From Leptolyngbya subtilissima AS-A7 (GTDB lineage Bacteria > Cyanobacteriota > Cyanobacteriia > Phormidesmidales > Phormidesmidaceae), in assembly GCF_039962255.1 (NCBI RefSeq), contig NZ_JAMPKY010000008.1, positions 186,001-250,000 on the forward strand: a DNA stretch of 64,000 nt, read 5' to 3'. The notes beneath the pieces were generated by a model, which worked only from the letters and a program-made list of their open reading frames with translations, was not told where the DNA came from and did no database searches. Of this stretch, positions 1 to 9,017 are shown one piece after another. The first letter of the stretch is position 1. Every line of letters starts with the position of its first letter. The position numbers were made by a program, and so were the translations under genes.

Positions 1-513
1 TATGACCAAGTCATTCGGGCGATGTGCCTTGTACGTCAAAAAATGCCTGACGCACATTACGTCTTAGTAGGGAAGGGTAGCGATCGCCCCCGAGTTGAGC
101 AGCTAATTGAGTCTCTTGGTCTAAAGGATTGTGTAACATTAGCTGGATTTGTGCCTGATGAAGAAATCTGTGATTACTACAATTTGTGTGATGTGTTCAT
201 AATGCCGAGTAAGGGTGAAGGCTTTGGTATTGTTTACCTCGAAGCTCTGGCCTGTGGCAAGCCCACTGTCGGAGGCAATCAGGATGGTGCCATTGATGCT
301 TTGTGCAGTGGCGAACTAGGCATTTTGGTCGATCCTGATAACGTGGACGAAATAGCTAGCACCTTAGCAGAAATTCTTCAAGGTAAGTCAACTCATCCAA
401 TTATTTATCAGCCAAAGATATTGCGCCAGAGAGTTGACGAAATTTATGGTTTTAGTAGATTTCAGTCCAATCTTTTAGGGCTACTTAAAGAAACCAGCTT
501 CGCAACACCATAG
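1..513 (+). CDS. Glycosyltransferase family 4, C-terminal part (cut by window edge)
   Basis: The reading frame is open from the first base, so the N-terminal half lies outside the window. What remains is the C-terminal Rossmann half of a GT-B glycosyltransferase. It contains a VLVGKGSDR strand-turn and the donor-binding stretch GEGFGIVYLEALACGKPTV, where the spaced glutamates form the E-x7-E motif of GT4. Family role: transfer of a sugar from a nucleotide-sugar to a cell-surface glycan or lipid. The next glycosyltransferase starts 1 bp after its stop, so the two are probably co-transcribed. Base composition is lower in GC than most of the window, which hints at a transferred glycan locus extending to the left. 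The substrate cannot be told. Confidence 0.85.
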   Translation, partial: YDQVIRAMCLVRQKMPDAHYVLVGKGSDRPRVEQLIESLGLKDCVTLAGFVPDEEICDYYNLCDVFIMPSKGEGFGIVYLEALACGKPTVGGNQDGAIDALCSGELGILVDPDNVDEIASTLAEILQGKSTHPIIYQPKILRQRVDEIYGFSRFQSNLLGLLKETSFATP

Positions 514-514
514 T

Positions 515-1708
515 ATGAAAGTTCTTCACGTGTTGCCATCTCTGAGCTACAAACTAGGTGGGCCAACTCAGGTAGCCCTCAACATTATTCGTACCCTACG
601 AGAGGTAGGAATTGATGCCGAAATAGCAACTACCAATGACGATGAAGCTGAATTACTAGATGTACCCATCGGTCAGCGAGTTAACTATGAAGGCGTACCG
701 GTTTGGTTTTTTTCGCGTCTAGCCCGGTTCAAAGCATTCATCCCATCTATTGGGTTGACCCAGTGGATGGTTAACCATTTGCGCCAATATGACATCGTTC
801 ACAATCATTACCTATTCTGCTACGCTCCCACGGTGGGGGCAAGGTTAGCCCAGCATTATCAAATACCTTATGTCTCAAGTACGATTGGTCAACTAACTCC
901 CTGGGCCCTTCAGCAAAGCAGGCTTAAAAAACAAATCTACGGCCGCTACATAGAGCGTTCCACACTCAACCGAGCTGCTGCTATTCATTGCACTACTCCT
1001 GCTGAAGCCGAGGATGCGCAGCGGTTTGGGATCAGCGCGCCTGCCTTGGTTTTACCGTTAGGAGTTAATCCGACAGTCGCGATCGCTAGTGCTGCAGCAA
1101 AACTGCGCGATCGCTATGACTTACCTTCCGACTGCGCAATAGTTCTGTTTTTGTCGCGCCTGCACGAAAAAAAGCGACCTGATTTTCTGCTGCGCGCGTT
1201 TGCTCAGCTTTCTCCCAAATCTCACGGCTATCATCTTTTATTAGCTGGTTCTGGGGACGCAGATTATTGCCACTACCTCAAGAATTTGGCCAGCACCCTA
1301 AATATTACCGACAGCGTTACCTTCACTGGCTTTGTCTCTGGTTCAGACAAAGATTTGCTGCTCCAGGGTTCCAATCTCTTTGCTCTGCCGTCTTATTCAG
1401 AAAACTTCGGCATTGCTGTAGCGGAGGCCCTAGCCGCTGGTCTCCCCGTTGTGATTACCCCTGATGTTCAAATCGCTCCCGACATCTCAGCTGCCCAAGC
1501 GGGGTTAGTAGTTTCTGATGGTTTAGAAGCGTGGAGTAATGCTCTATCTCAGCTGCTTTGTTCTCCTGATTTAAGAAACCAGCTAGGTCATAATGGTCAA
1601 CAGCTGGCTGCAACAAAGTACAGCTGGCCCAAGATCGCGCAAAACCTGAGCCAGTCCTATGATGAAATTCTTACTGGTCAACCCCTATCGTTTGCATATA
1701 GGTCTTGA
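515..1708 (+). CDS. Glycosyltransferase family 4
   Basis: A 397-aa GT-B enzyme. The N-terminal domain opens with MKVLHVLPSLSYKLGGPTQ, a typical acceptor-side start with a glycine-rich loop. The C-terminal domain has VLFLSRLHEKKRPDFLL and the donor motif SENFGIAVAEALAAGLPVV with two spaced glutamates. The length is full for GT4. It follows the preceding glycosyltransferase by 1 bp, forming a probable operon for extracellular polysaccharide or glycolipid synthesis. It ends 1 bp before the stop codon of the convergent gene on the other strand. It shares the lower GC of its upstream partner. The sugar and acceptor are unknown. Confidence 0.9.
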   Translation: MKVLHVLPSLSYKLGGPTQVALNIIRTLREVGIDAEIATTNDDEAELLDVPIGQRVNYEGVPVWFFSRLARFKAFIPSIGLTQWMVNHLRQYDIVHNHYLFCYAPTVGARLAQHYQIPYVSSTIGQLTPWALQQSRLKKQIYGRYIERSTLNRAAAIHCTTPAEAEDAQRFGISAPALVLPLGVNPTVAIASAAAKLRDRYDLPSDCAIVLFLSRLHEKKRPDFLLRAFAQLSPKSHGYHLLLAGSGDADYCHYLKNLASTLNITDSVTFTGFVSGSDKDLLLQGSNLFALPSYSENFGIAVAEALAAGLPVVITPDVQIAPDISAAQAGLVVSDGLEAWSNALSQLLCSPDLRNQLGHNGQQLAATKYSWPKIAQNLSQSYDEILTGQPLSFAYRS

Positions 1709-1709
1709 C

Positions 1710-2015
1710 TCAGTGAGTAACGCGATCGCAAGTAAATTGCCGTAAAGCAGCCTCAGAATGGGGTGTAACTAACTCTCGATCAGCGCCGGTATTCCGCCGG
1801 CAATCGTAGCGTTTAACGGGTCGGCTTTTGCCATCAATGCTGACAACCACCCGATACTCCCAAGCATATTTGGCACTGCGCTTGATCGTTTCAATACAGA
1901 CTTGCTGCCCCTCTAAGTCGCGGCAGAAAACGCTGGCTGAGGACTTAGGGCTCCAAACCAACAGGACTCCCCACAGCCCAAGCCCGAGCAGCACCGCAAT
2001 TAAAGCGCGCATCAT
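1710..2015 (-). CDS. Small exported or membrane-anchored cysteine protein, unknown function
   Basis: I do not recognise a family. Starting at the ATG ending at 2015 gives 101 aa: a hydrophobic N-terminus (MMRALIAVLLGLGLWGVLL) and then a polar domain with four cysteines (FCRD, QQVC, YDCRR, FTCDR), a spacing that could form two disulfides outside the cytoplasm. A longer start at 2054 would overlap the end of the upstream ubiD-like gene. The shorter start is preferred because it places the hydrophobic segment at the N-terminus. It lies just downstream of that gene on the same strand and may be co-transcribed. Confidence 0.6.
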   Translation of the reverse strand: MMRALIAVLLGLGLWGVLLVWSPKSSASVFCRDLEGQQVCIETIKRSAKYAWEYRVVVSIDGKSRPVKRYDCRRNTGADRELVTPHSEAALRQFTCDRVTH

Positions 2016-2034
2016 ACCGTTGCTCTTTCGTTCG

Positions 2035-3546
2035 TTAGCGCAGGTCATAGCCAAACAAATTTGGATCTACATCGCCCAGATTTAAATCGCTTAGACCATA
2101 CTCAGTCCAACGGCTATCAACTAGTGCAGCGGTGTTTGGGTCGGGGGTAAGTTCTTCACTCCAGGGACGATCGGTTTCGGGGTAGACCTTGGTGGTGGCG
2201 TCAATGCCCATACGGCTGCCGAGGCCAGGCTTTTCGGTAGCAAAGTCGAGACTATCAAAGGGGTTGTCGGGCAGGATAAATACATCACGCACGGGGTCGA
2301 CCTTAGAGGTCACGGCCCACATCACCTGGCGCGGGTCGCGGATGTTGATCGACTTATCGACAACGATCACAAACTTGGTATAGCTGAACTGGGGTAGGGC
2401 CGACCAAAAGGCGAGGGCAGCGCGCTTAGCCTGGCCTGGGTACGACTTTTCAATGGAGAGTACGGCGGCTTTGTAGCTCAGCCCTTCCATCGGCAAAAAG
2501 AAGTCCTGAATTTCGGGCACCTGCTGGCGCAGGATGGGGTTGTAAATGCGGTTGAGGGCGATCGCCATCATGGCATCTTCCTTAGGCGGGCGACCGCTAA
2601 AGGTGGTCATGTAGATCGGATTTTTGCGGTGGGTGAGGCAGTGGAAGCGCAGCAGAGGCGCGGCTTCGTTGACGCCGCCGTAGTAGCCAATGTGGTCACC
2701 CGCCGGGCCATCAACGGCAGTTTCACCGGGGGTGATGGTGCCCTCTAGCACGATCTCAGACTGGGCTGGAACTTCTAAGTCAACGGTTTTGCATTTGGCT
2801 AGGCTGAGCCCTTTGCCGGCGTAGAGCCCGGCAAACAGCCACTCCGAGAGGTCGATAGGCAGCGGCGTGGCGGCGGCGAGAATCACTAGGGGATGGACAC
2901 CGATCGCGATCGCCACCTCCAAATTTTTGCCCATCTCAGCGGCCTTGCGCAGGTGGCGGCTACAACCTCGCACCGAGAGCCATTGCACCGTCGCGGTATT
3001 TTTTGACTGAAGCTGGAGGCGATAGACCCCCACGTTGGGAATGTGGGTCTCTGGGTCTTTAGTAATCATTAGCCCTAGGGTAATAACCTTGTCGGCGTCG
3101 CCAGGGTAGACCCGCAGCAGGGGAATTTTGTTAAGATCCACAGCGTCGTCTTTGAGCACCACCTGCTGGCAGGGGGGCAGCAGGTCGCGCATGGGCTTGG
3201 CTTTGACCACATCAAACAGCGCTTTGCCAAGGTCAATCGCTTGGGAAAACTGCTTGGGGGGCCGAGGCTGGTAGAGCAGCGCCAGCTTTTCGCCCAGGGT
3301 TTCGAGTTCGGCGGGGTGTTCCATGCCCATAGCCCAGCACACCCGTTCGACGGTGCCCAGCACGTTGATGGCTAGAGGCATGGTGGCACCTTGGACATTC
3401 TCAAACAGCAGGGCCGGGCCACCACCCAGCAACAGGCGGTTGGCGATCTCGGCAATCTCTAATTCTGGGCTGACGGAGGCCGTAATGCGGCGCAGCTGAC
3501 CTCGCTGTTCCAGAAGGGTGAGAAACTGCTGTAGATCGTTTGCCAT
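2035..3546 (-). CDS. ubiD: UbiD family decarboxylase
   Basis: A 503-aa UbiD-type decarboxylase, the normal length for the family. These enzymes use prenylated FMN made by UbiX. Cyanobacterial members are implicated in decarboxylating the prenylated 4-hydroxybenzoate intermediate of plastoquinone synthesis. Visible family features are the N-terminal QQFLTLLEQRGQLRRI, the central DGPAGDHIGYYGG stretch, RNPIYMTTFSGRPPKEDA and the C-terminal GSRMGIDATTK. The start at 3546 (MANDLQQFL) was chosen because the 53 codons upstream do not look like UbiD and would run into the divergent gene's region. No ubiX is present in the window. Confidence 0.9.
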   Translation of the reverse strand: MANDLQQFLTLLEQRGQLRRITASVSPELEIAEIANRLLLGGGPALLFENVQGATMPLAINVLGTVERVCWAMGMEHPAELETLGEKLALLYQPRPPKQFSQAIDLGKALFDVVKAKPMRDLLPPCQQVVLKDDAVDLNKIPLLRVYPGDADKVITLGLMITKDPETHIPNVGVYRLQLQSKNTATVQWLSVRGCSRHLRKAAEMGKNLEVAIAIGVHPLVILAAATPLPIDLSEWLFAGLYAGKGLSLAKCKTVDLEVPAQSEIVLEGTITPGETAVDGPAGDHIGYYGGVNEAAPLLRFHCLTHRKNPIYMTTFSGRPPKEDAMMAIALNRIYNPILRQQVPEIQDFFLPMEGLSYKAAVLSIEKSYPGQAKRAALAFWSALPQFSYTKFVIVVDKSINIRDPRQVMWAVTSKVDPVRDVFILPDNPFDSLDFATEKPGLGSRMGIDATTKVYPETDRPWSEELTPDPNTAALVDSRWTEYGLSDLNLGDVDPNLFGYDLR

Positions 3547-3734
3547 AGGAAAGGATTTGTGAACGAGTGTTAAGGCCACTTTCATTATGGTAGAGCGGGG
3601 CACCAGTCTGGAGACCTCTGCCCAATTCTTTGCTCGGCTGAGGTAGTGGAGACAGCATGCGATCGCGCCGACTTCCTGGCACAATCGGGGTATTGCCATC
3701 GGCAATGAAGCTGCTCAAGGAATCCTCTGGCTCA

Positions 3735-4439
3735 ATGCAAAGGCACATGCTGAGATCGTCTAAGTACTTGATCTGGCCGTTAGTTTTGGGGCTGGCGGCC
3801 TGTGGCAACCGCCTCGACACCGCTGAGGTAGAGAGCGCCATTCAGGCTGATATTGAGCGCCAGGGTCGCCGACTCTCGCTCAAGGCTGTGCTCTGCCCTA
3901 AAGATGTCTCACGCCAGGCGGAGGCTTATTTTCGCTGTGTGGGAGAGGTGGATGGTGGCGGCACCTTTACGATTAACGTGATTCAGCAAGACAACCAGGG
4001 CAATGTCACCTGGGAAATACCCAATTCTAAAGCGCTGCTCAATCTGCCCAAGGTTGAAGACAGCATTCAGCAAGAACTCTCGCAGGCCTACAGCCAGCGC
4101 GCCCAAATTGACTGCGGCAGCGCTACCTACCGAGTAAATCAGCCAGGCGATCGCTTTGAGTGCCAGGTTGTGGGGGGAGTGACTACCGACACCAGCACCA
4201 TCACCGCTGTTTTAGTCAGCATCGACCCCGACAGCGACCTCAACTGGCAGGAGCAGACAGCTGCTCCTAGGGCCTCCCTCCAAGCGATCGCAGCCCCAGG
4301 CAGTTCATCACCCACTGGCACCGCCGCACCCCAGGCCAAACCTTCAGCCGCCCCTACGACTATGCCTAAATCTACTGCGGTGACAGGCCCCACTGGGCGT
4401 ACCGTCAATCGCCCCTACGTTCGCGGCGATGATAATTAG
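3735..4439 (+). CDS. Lipoprotein with two DUF4333-like repeats
   Basis: The predicted product is a 234-aa lipoprotein. The N-terminus has a hydrophobic signal ending in the lipobox LGLAAC, with Cys23 as the lipidation site. Two related segments follow, each with a helix, a Cys pair and a beta-rich end: residues about 28-95 (Cys in AVLC and YFRC) and about 104-180 (QIDC and FEC). This pattern matches DUF4333 in tandem. The C-terminal 60 residues are a low-complexity Ala/Pro/Ser/Thr tail. It is divergent from the ubiD-like gene. Other possible starts are 3705 and 3747. The function of the family is unknown; a location on the periplasmic or lumenal side of a membrane is inferred from the lipobox. 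Confidence 0.75.
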   Translation: MQRHMLRSSKYLIWPLVLGLAACGNRLDTAEVESAIQADIERQGRRLSLKAVLCPKDVSRQAEAYFRCVGEVDGGGTFTINVIQQDNQGNVTWEIPNSKALLNLPKVEDSIQQELSQAYSQRAQIDCGSATYRVNQPGDRFECQVVGGVTTDTSTITAVLVSIDPDSDLNWQEQTAAPRASLQAIAAPGSSSPTGTAAPQAKPSAAPTTMPKSTAVTGPTGRTVNRPYVRGDDN

Positions 4440-4565
4440 GTGGGCCGCTTAATCTTTTTTTAAGTAGCCAACGTCTATTCTTTAATTTCTGGGACAACCG
4501 CTTTCGGTAGGCTTATCGTGGTAGAAACACGAATGAGCAAACCCATTCAAGGTTAGAGCTGGGCT

Positions 4566-5258
4566 ATGGCAACTGTTCTCGACGTTTTGGTCAAGGGTGG
4601 ACCCGTAATGGTGCCCATTATGGGGTGCTCAGTACTCACCATTGCCACGGCCCTGGAGCGTGCCCTGTTTTGGACAAAGCTCCTGCGGCGAGAAGACCAG
4701 GTCGTATCTGAGGTGCTTGATGCTTCCCGGCGGGACCTGAGCAAGGCTGCTGAGATTGCAGCCCAGTCCCAAGATTTGCCCATCGGCCGGTTTTTGCTCG
4801 CTCCCCTGCGGCTCAAGCAGCCCTCTCCCGAAACCTTTCGTCTGGCGATGGAAACCGTGGGCGATCGCGAACTGGTCAAAATGCGCAAGGGCGACAAGCT
4901 TCTAGAAACCGTCGTGGCAATCGCGCCGCTGCTGGGCCTGTTGGGAACGGTAACCGGCCTGATCGCCACCTTCAGCAACCTCAACATTGGCGGCGGCGGC
5001 TCAGGAGAGCAGGCGAGCGCCGCCGCCGCTGGTATCGGCGAAGCGCTGATTACCACGGCAGCGGGCATGGTCGTCGCCATCTTAGCGCTGCTAATCTTTC
5101 GCGTTCTGGTGACCCTGCAAGCTCAGCAGGTTGACTATTTCTCCGATGCTGGCAACGAGCTAGAACTCATTTACCGCCAGTATTGGCACGAGCCCACCAC
5201 TCTGGCCAACGACCCCACCCACCGGGGAGAGTTTATCGGCAGCAGCGATCGCCTTTAA
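4566..5258 (+). CDS. exbB: MotA/TolQ/ExbB proton-channel family protein
   Basis: A 230-aa membrane protein of the MotA/TolQ/ExbB family. It has one TM segment near the N-terminus (VMVPIMGCSVLTIATALE), a cytoplasmic loop, and two closely paired TM segments in the C-terminal half (TVVAIAPLLGLLGTVTGLI and ALITTAAGMVVAILALLIF), with the conserved glycines and threonines of the channel helices. The family converts proton flow into mechanical work at the cell envelope together with an ExbD/TolR subunit. No ExbD-like gene follows: the next gene is a convergent glycosyltransferase. The partner must therefore be encoded elsewhere. Confidence 0.85.
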   Translation: MATVLDVLVKGGPVMVPIMGCSVLTIATALERALFWTKLLRREDQVVSEVLDASRRDLSKAAEIAAQSQDLPIGRFLLAPLRLKQPSPETFRLAMETVGDRELVKMRKGDKLLETVVAIAPLLGLLGTVTGLIATFSNLNIGGGGSGEQASAAAAGIGEALITTAAGMVVAILALLIFRVLVTLQAQQVDYFSDAGNELELIYRQYWHEPTTLANDPTHRGEFIGSSDRL

Positions 5259-5405
5259 TCTCCTACGCGCTGCAGACCTAAGGCAACGCTGATTGCCTCA
5301 CAGCTCTGCTAAGCAGCCTGGTCGATCCTTATGGCACCGAGCTGCCGACGGAGCAATTATCGTCGCTAATCTCATCAGCACAGAGATTGTGGTTCACCCA
5401 TGCCC

Positions 5406-6689
5406 TTACTTTTGCGCCGGCTGTAGCGCCAGCACCACATCGCCCTCTAACGGCCATCTCTGGGGTGCCACCAAGGCATAGAACAACGCTTCGTAGCGAT
5501 CGATCGCCCGTTTGGCTGAATAATGCTCCAAAGCATACTGCCGTCCGCGACGAGCTAGCAGCGCTGCCGTTTCGGGCTGATGGTACAGCGTGAGAATGCC
5601 CTTGGCTAAGGCGGTAGGGTTCTCGGGTTCGACCACCAGACCGCCACCGCTGGCCAGCACCGCCTGGGCCGCTGTGCCGTGGGCCGGCACAGAAGCCAGA
5701 ATCGGTCGTCCACTAGCTAGCAGCACCTGAGTCTTAGACGGCATGTTGAAGCCTACTACACCGTGCTTCTGCAAGATCAGCCCTACATCAGCCGCCGCCA
5801 GCATATCAGGCAATTCAGCGCGGGGCACAAAGGGCAACAGCGACACGTTCGTCAGCCCCAGCTGTTGGCAAAAGCGATCTAACGCCTCTAGTTGCTTGCC
5901 TTCGCCCACAATCACCATTTGAATGTCTGGGTAAGCTCTCAGCGCCTGGGCCGCTCGAATCGCCGTTCGAATTCCCTGGGTTTCAGCGATGTTGCCGGTG
6001 TAGAGCACCACAAACTTGTTTTGCAGCCCGTGGCGGCGGCGAAACTCACTGCTGGCCTGGGGCCGAGGGGCAATAAAGTCGACATCCACCCAGTTAGAAA
6101 CCGGCACCATCTTGGCGTCGGGCACGCCCTTAGCCAGGAGATTGTCACGAAAACCCTGGGCAATGACGGTAATGCGAGTGGCGTTTTGGTAGGCAAACTT
6201 TTCTAGCACCTCAAACAGGCGAATTGCCCAGGCATTAGTTAGCAGCCCCGTCTGGACAGCGGCTTCCGGCAAAATGTCTTGCAGGTTCAGCACACTGGGG
6301 CACTGAAACAGCAGCTTGAGGGCGGCCACCGGCAGACAAGCCGGCAAAGAAGGGCTAGCGTTGAGAATGACATCGGGTCGCCAGCCTCGTAGGGCGGGCC
6401 AGAGGCTGAGGGTAATAAAGCTCGATTCCAGCAGCAACCGCCCCACCAGACCCCGCCTGGCATTAGCTAGCACAAAGCAGCGCTGAATAAGGACGCCATT
6501 GCGCTCTTCAGTGGCGTAGAGCCGCCCACGATATTGAGGATAAATGCTGCGCTCGGGGTAGTTGGGCATAGCGGTTACCACCCGCACCTGGTGCCCTCTA
6601 GCAACCAGCCCCTCTGCCAACTCCGTCATCAGGGGCGCAATGCCGATGGGTTCAGGATAGTAATTATAGGAATAAATTAGAATTCGCAT
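5406..6689 (-). CDS. WcaI-like glycosyltransferase (GT4)
   Basis: A 427-aa GT-B glycosyltransferase resembling WcaI of colanic acid clusters. It begins MRILIYSYNYYPEPIGIAPL, the characteristic opening of that subfamily, and has FVVLYTGNIAETQGI and MVIVGEGKQLEAL in the C-terminal domain. The donor-site region reads GFNMPSKTQVLLASGRPI, also typical of the WcaI group. The start at 6689 was chosen over an in-frame start at 6740 because the family begins at MRILIY. It stands alone between a convergent exbB-like gene and a 411-bp spacer, so its pathway is not shown by context. Its acceptor is unknown. Confidence 0.87.
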   Translation of the reverse strand: MRILIYSYNYYPEPIGIAPLMTELAEGLVARGHQVRVVTAMPNYPERSIYPQYRGRLYATEERNGVLIQRCFVLANARRGLVGRLLLESSFITLSLWPALRGWRPDVILNASPSLPACLPVAALKLLFQCPSVLNLQDILPEAAVQTGLLTNAWAIRLFEVLEKFAYQNATRITVIAQGFRDNLLAKGVPDAKMVPVSNWVDVDFIAPRPQASSEFRRRHGLQNKFVVLYTGNIAETQGIRTAIRAAQALRAYPDIQMVIVGEGKQLEALDRFCQQLGLTNVSLLPFVPRAELPDMLAAADVGLILQKHGVVGFNMPSKTQVLLASGRPILASVPAHGTAAQAVLASGGGLVVEPENPTALAKGILTLYHQPETAALLARRGRQYALEHYSAKRAIDRYEALFYALVAPQRWPLEGDVVLALQPAQK

Positions 6690-7100
6690 CGACAACGCCT
6701 GCTCCAGAAAACCACGGACACAACAGCTGTGTTGGGGCAAAAGATCACTAGGGTGGGTCTGAGTGAAAGCGGGTCTACACCCTAACCTGGGATGGCTTGC
6801 TTCTACTAGACTGAGGGCAAGCGCCGCTATCCGGAAGCATTGAGGCTTTGTTCATCAAATATTGATACATCGCCCAATTTCGCCCCATGGAAACTTTAGC
6901 CTGTAAGTCTGGCCCCATATGGTCAACGATGGCCAAAATTGCTGACCGATCGCTAATTTGAGCGCCTAGTTATCAATAGATCCAGCATACCCAGAGGAAC
7001 TGGGCTGGTTAATGAGTAAATTCACAGAAAAGATGGCGCTTGGCGTAACCAGCCAGGCCAGACTGAGCGGTTTGCGAATATTGTTCTGCTAGGTCTTCCG
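6690..7100. other. Intergenic region between divergent genes
   Basis: A 411-bp spacer between the WcaI-like gene (leftward) and the CIA30 gene (rightward). It must hold both promoters. I see no convincing -35/-10 pair, RNA gene or long repeat. Confidence 0.5.
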
Positions 7101-8177
7101 ATGGTTTGGAACCCCCTCAGGTTGTTAAAAACCCTGATTCACTTTGAGGTCGTTGGGCCTTTGAGTAAAGGACTGCGCAACTTACCCGGCATGACGGACT
7201 CAGGTATCCCTATGACCCAAGCTTTAGACGCCAACAATTTAGTTCCAGTAACAGGGAAACAGATGCTGTGGCTGCCAGGAGCCGCCGTGGAAACCGCCGA
7301 TGCTCTCACTAAGTCGGTAGCCTCCCTCAACTACGGGGTCACCACCGAGTCGGAGCCCTCACTGGTGAATACACCTATGGTCATTTGGCCAGGGCCGGAA
7401 GCTAGTTTAGAGCTTGGCCCCCTGCTCGAACAGTTAGGGCAACAGGTCGCCTATCAGGAAGCCACCCTGATCGATTTTCGTCAGCCCGACCCGGCGATCG
7501 CGGCTCTCTGGGGCAGTTTAGACGATGGCGTCATGGGTGGAGTCAGCGCTAGCCAGGTGCAGTGGCGGGAGGGGCTGAGGCTTGTGGGGGAGGTGTCTAC
7601 GGCCAATAGCGGTGGGTTTGCCTCGATTCGCACTCGCAACCTTGAGCCGCCGCTGAATCTGGGGCAATGGCAGGGTACAGTGCTCTCTGCCCAAGGCGAC
7701 GGCCAACGCTATAAGTGGATTTTGCGCGACACCTCTGGCTGGGATAGCCTGGCCTACTGCCGATCTTTTGATACTGAGGCAGACCGACTGAGCACGGTAA
7801 GGACGCCGTTTTTGGAAATGGTTGCTACTCGCCGCGCTCGCACAGTGCCGGAGGCTAGCTCTCTTAACCCGGCTCAGCTGTATTCTATGCAGCTGATGCT
7901 GAGCAAGTTTGAGTACGACGGTGAATTAAACCCGGCGTTTCAACCCGGTGCCTTTGAGCTAACGGTGCAGAGTCTTGGGGTCTATCGACAGGGTCCAAAG
8001 CCGGTAATCGTGCTGCCAGGAGAAAATGCGGCTGAATCCGCTCAACTGATAACAGCGGCGGGGCTGACAGGAGTGGTCCGCCAGGGGAAAAGCTTTGCGG
8101 TAATTGGCACCAGTGACAAATTGCCGCCAGAGGTTGAGCCAGCCATAATAGGGGCAATCTTTGAGTTTTTTAGGTAA
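7101..8177 (+). CDS. CIA30 family protein (complex I intermediate-associated protein 30-like)
   Basis: The 358-aa product carries a CIA30 domain at about residues 125-290. It starts with LIDFRQPDPAIAALWGSLDDGVMGGVSAS and continues with GFASIRTRN and the DTSGWDSLAYCRSF stretch. CIA30 proteins aid complex I assembly in mitochondria. In cyanobacteria the domain often sits in longer proteins with an NAD(P)-binding fold and is poorly characterised. Here the first 120 residues and the last 50 flank the domain and contain no obvious Rossmann GxxGxxG motif, so this may be a reduced form. A strong hairpin lies directly after the stop. Involvement in NDH-1 or photosystem assembly is only a family-based guess. 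Confidence 0.8.
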   Translation: MVWNPLRLLKTLIHFEVVGPLSKGLRNLPGMTDSGIPMTQALDANNLVPVTGKQMLWLPGAAVETADALTKSVASLNYGVTTESEPSLVNTPMVIWPGPEASLELGPLLEQLGQQVAYQEATLIDFRQPDPAIAALWGSLDDGVMGGVSASQVQWREGLRLVGEVSTANSGGFASIRTRNLEPPLNLGQWQGTVLSAQGDGQRYKWILRDTSGWDSLAYCRSFDTEADRLSTVRTPFLEMVATRRARTVPEASSLNPAQLYSMQLMLSKFEYDGELNPAFQPGAFELTVQSLGVYRQGPKPVIVLPGENAAESAQLITAAGLTGVVRQGKSFAVIGTSDKLPPEVEPAIIGAIFEFFR

Positions 8178-8183
8178 AAAGCG

Positions 8184-8229
8184 AGAAGCCTGTGGCTTAA
8201 CGGAAATCTTCGTTAAGCCACAGGCTTCT
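8184..8229. terminator. Bidirectional hairpin terminator
   Basis: A perfect 19-bp inverted repeat (8184-8202 and 8211-8229) with an 8-nt loop lies between the stop codons of the convergent CIA30 and DUF3318 genes, so it can serve both. Confidence 0.85.
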
Positions 8230-8246
8230 GAACAGTACGAGAGGGG

Positions 8247-8900
8247 TTAGTAGGCCGATCGCATGTCGCCGCGTTCAGCTCGAGCGCTCTCTTTGGCTTT
8301 AGCGGCGCTCTTTTTGAGGGCTTCGAGACGCTTGATGTAGCGATCGCGCTGACGCTTTTTGGGAGTTTGCTCAATTAAGGTTTTGAGGGCGCTACCCAGG
8401 CTCTTATAGGCGTTGGGTAGGGTGTAGCCAAAGCGTGTGGCAATGGCAATCGCTCGCTCATCAGCGGTGATGCTTTCTTGCAGCGTCTTCTGGTTGTTGT
8501 TGCGCTTATAGAGCCGCCAGCTAGAAAACCCGCATAGCCCCAGAGCCAGCGTGAGCAGCAGCCCATCCTGCACCCACAGTTCCCCCACAGCGCCGCCAAG
8601 ACCAATAGCTAGAGCCGCCATCTCCCAACCGTCGCGGGGAATGGTGTCGTTTTGAATGCGGCCAACCTCGTGCCAAAACAGCAGGTTGCGCTGATCCAGA
8701 GCCAGCTGCTCCCACTTGATCAGATCGACTTGAATTTCGACCTGGTCTTTGCCCAGCTCCTCGCAGGTGATCAGCGGTGGGGTGACATCAATGGCTGACT
8801 CCACCGTCACCCAGCTCTGAAGCTCTGGGGGCAGCAGACTTCTCAGACGGCGAAGCTCACCCATATCGGCGCGGGCAGTGGCGGTGGCGTACGAGGTCAT
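8247..8900 (-). CDS. DUF3318 membrane protein
   Basis: A 217-aa protein of the cyanobacterial DUF3318 family. The N-terminal part (MGELRRLRSLLPPELQSWV) is soluble. A central hydrophobic pair (WEMAALAIGLGGAVGELWV and GLLLTLALGLCGFSSW) probably forms one hairpin or two membrane segments. The C-terminal third is a highly charged Lys/Arg/Glu-rich region, possibly coiled coil. The function is not known. It stands alone, convergent with the CIA30 gene. Confidence 0.75.
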   Translation of the reverse strand: MTSYATATARADMGELRRLRSLLPPELQSWVTVESAIDVTPPLITCEELGKDQVEIQVDLIKWEQLALDQRNLLFWHEVGRIQNDTIPRDGWEMAALAIGLGGAVGELWVQDGLLLTLALGLCGFSSWRLYKRNNNQKTLQESITADERAIAIATRFGYTLPNAYKSLGSALKTLIEQTPKKRQRDRYIKRLEALKKSAAKAKESARAERGDMRSAY

Positions 8901-9017
8901 GGAGATTACGGGAGTGACAACAAATCAAATTTATTAATAGATCCTACCTTAAACCTTTTTAGTCAAGGGGCGGTTATCCGCTCTCGGGATTGGTGGGGAG
9001 GAAAGCGTTGGGCTAGG

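Noticed and set aside
3401-3841. 146-codon frame on the minus strand
   Set aside because: It overlaps the ubiD-like gene in a second frame and the lipoprotein gene on the other strand; it is a shadow.
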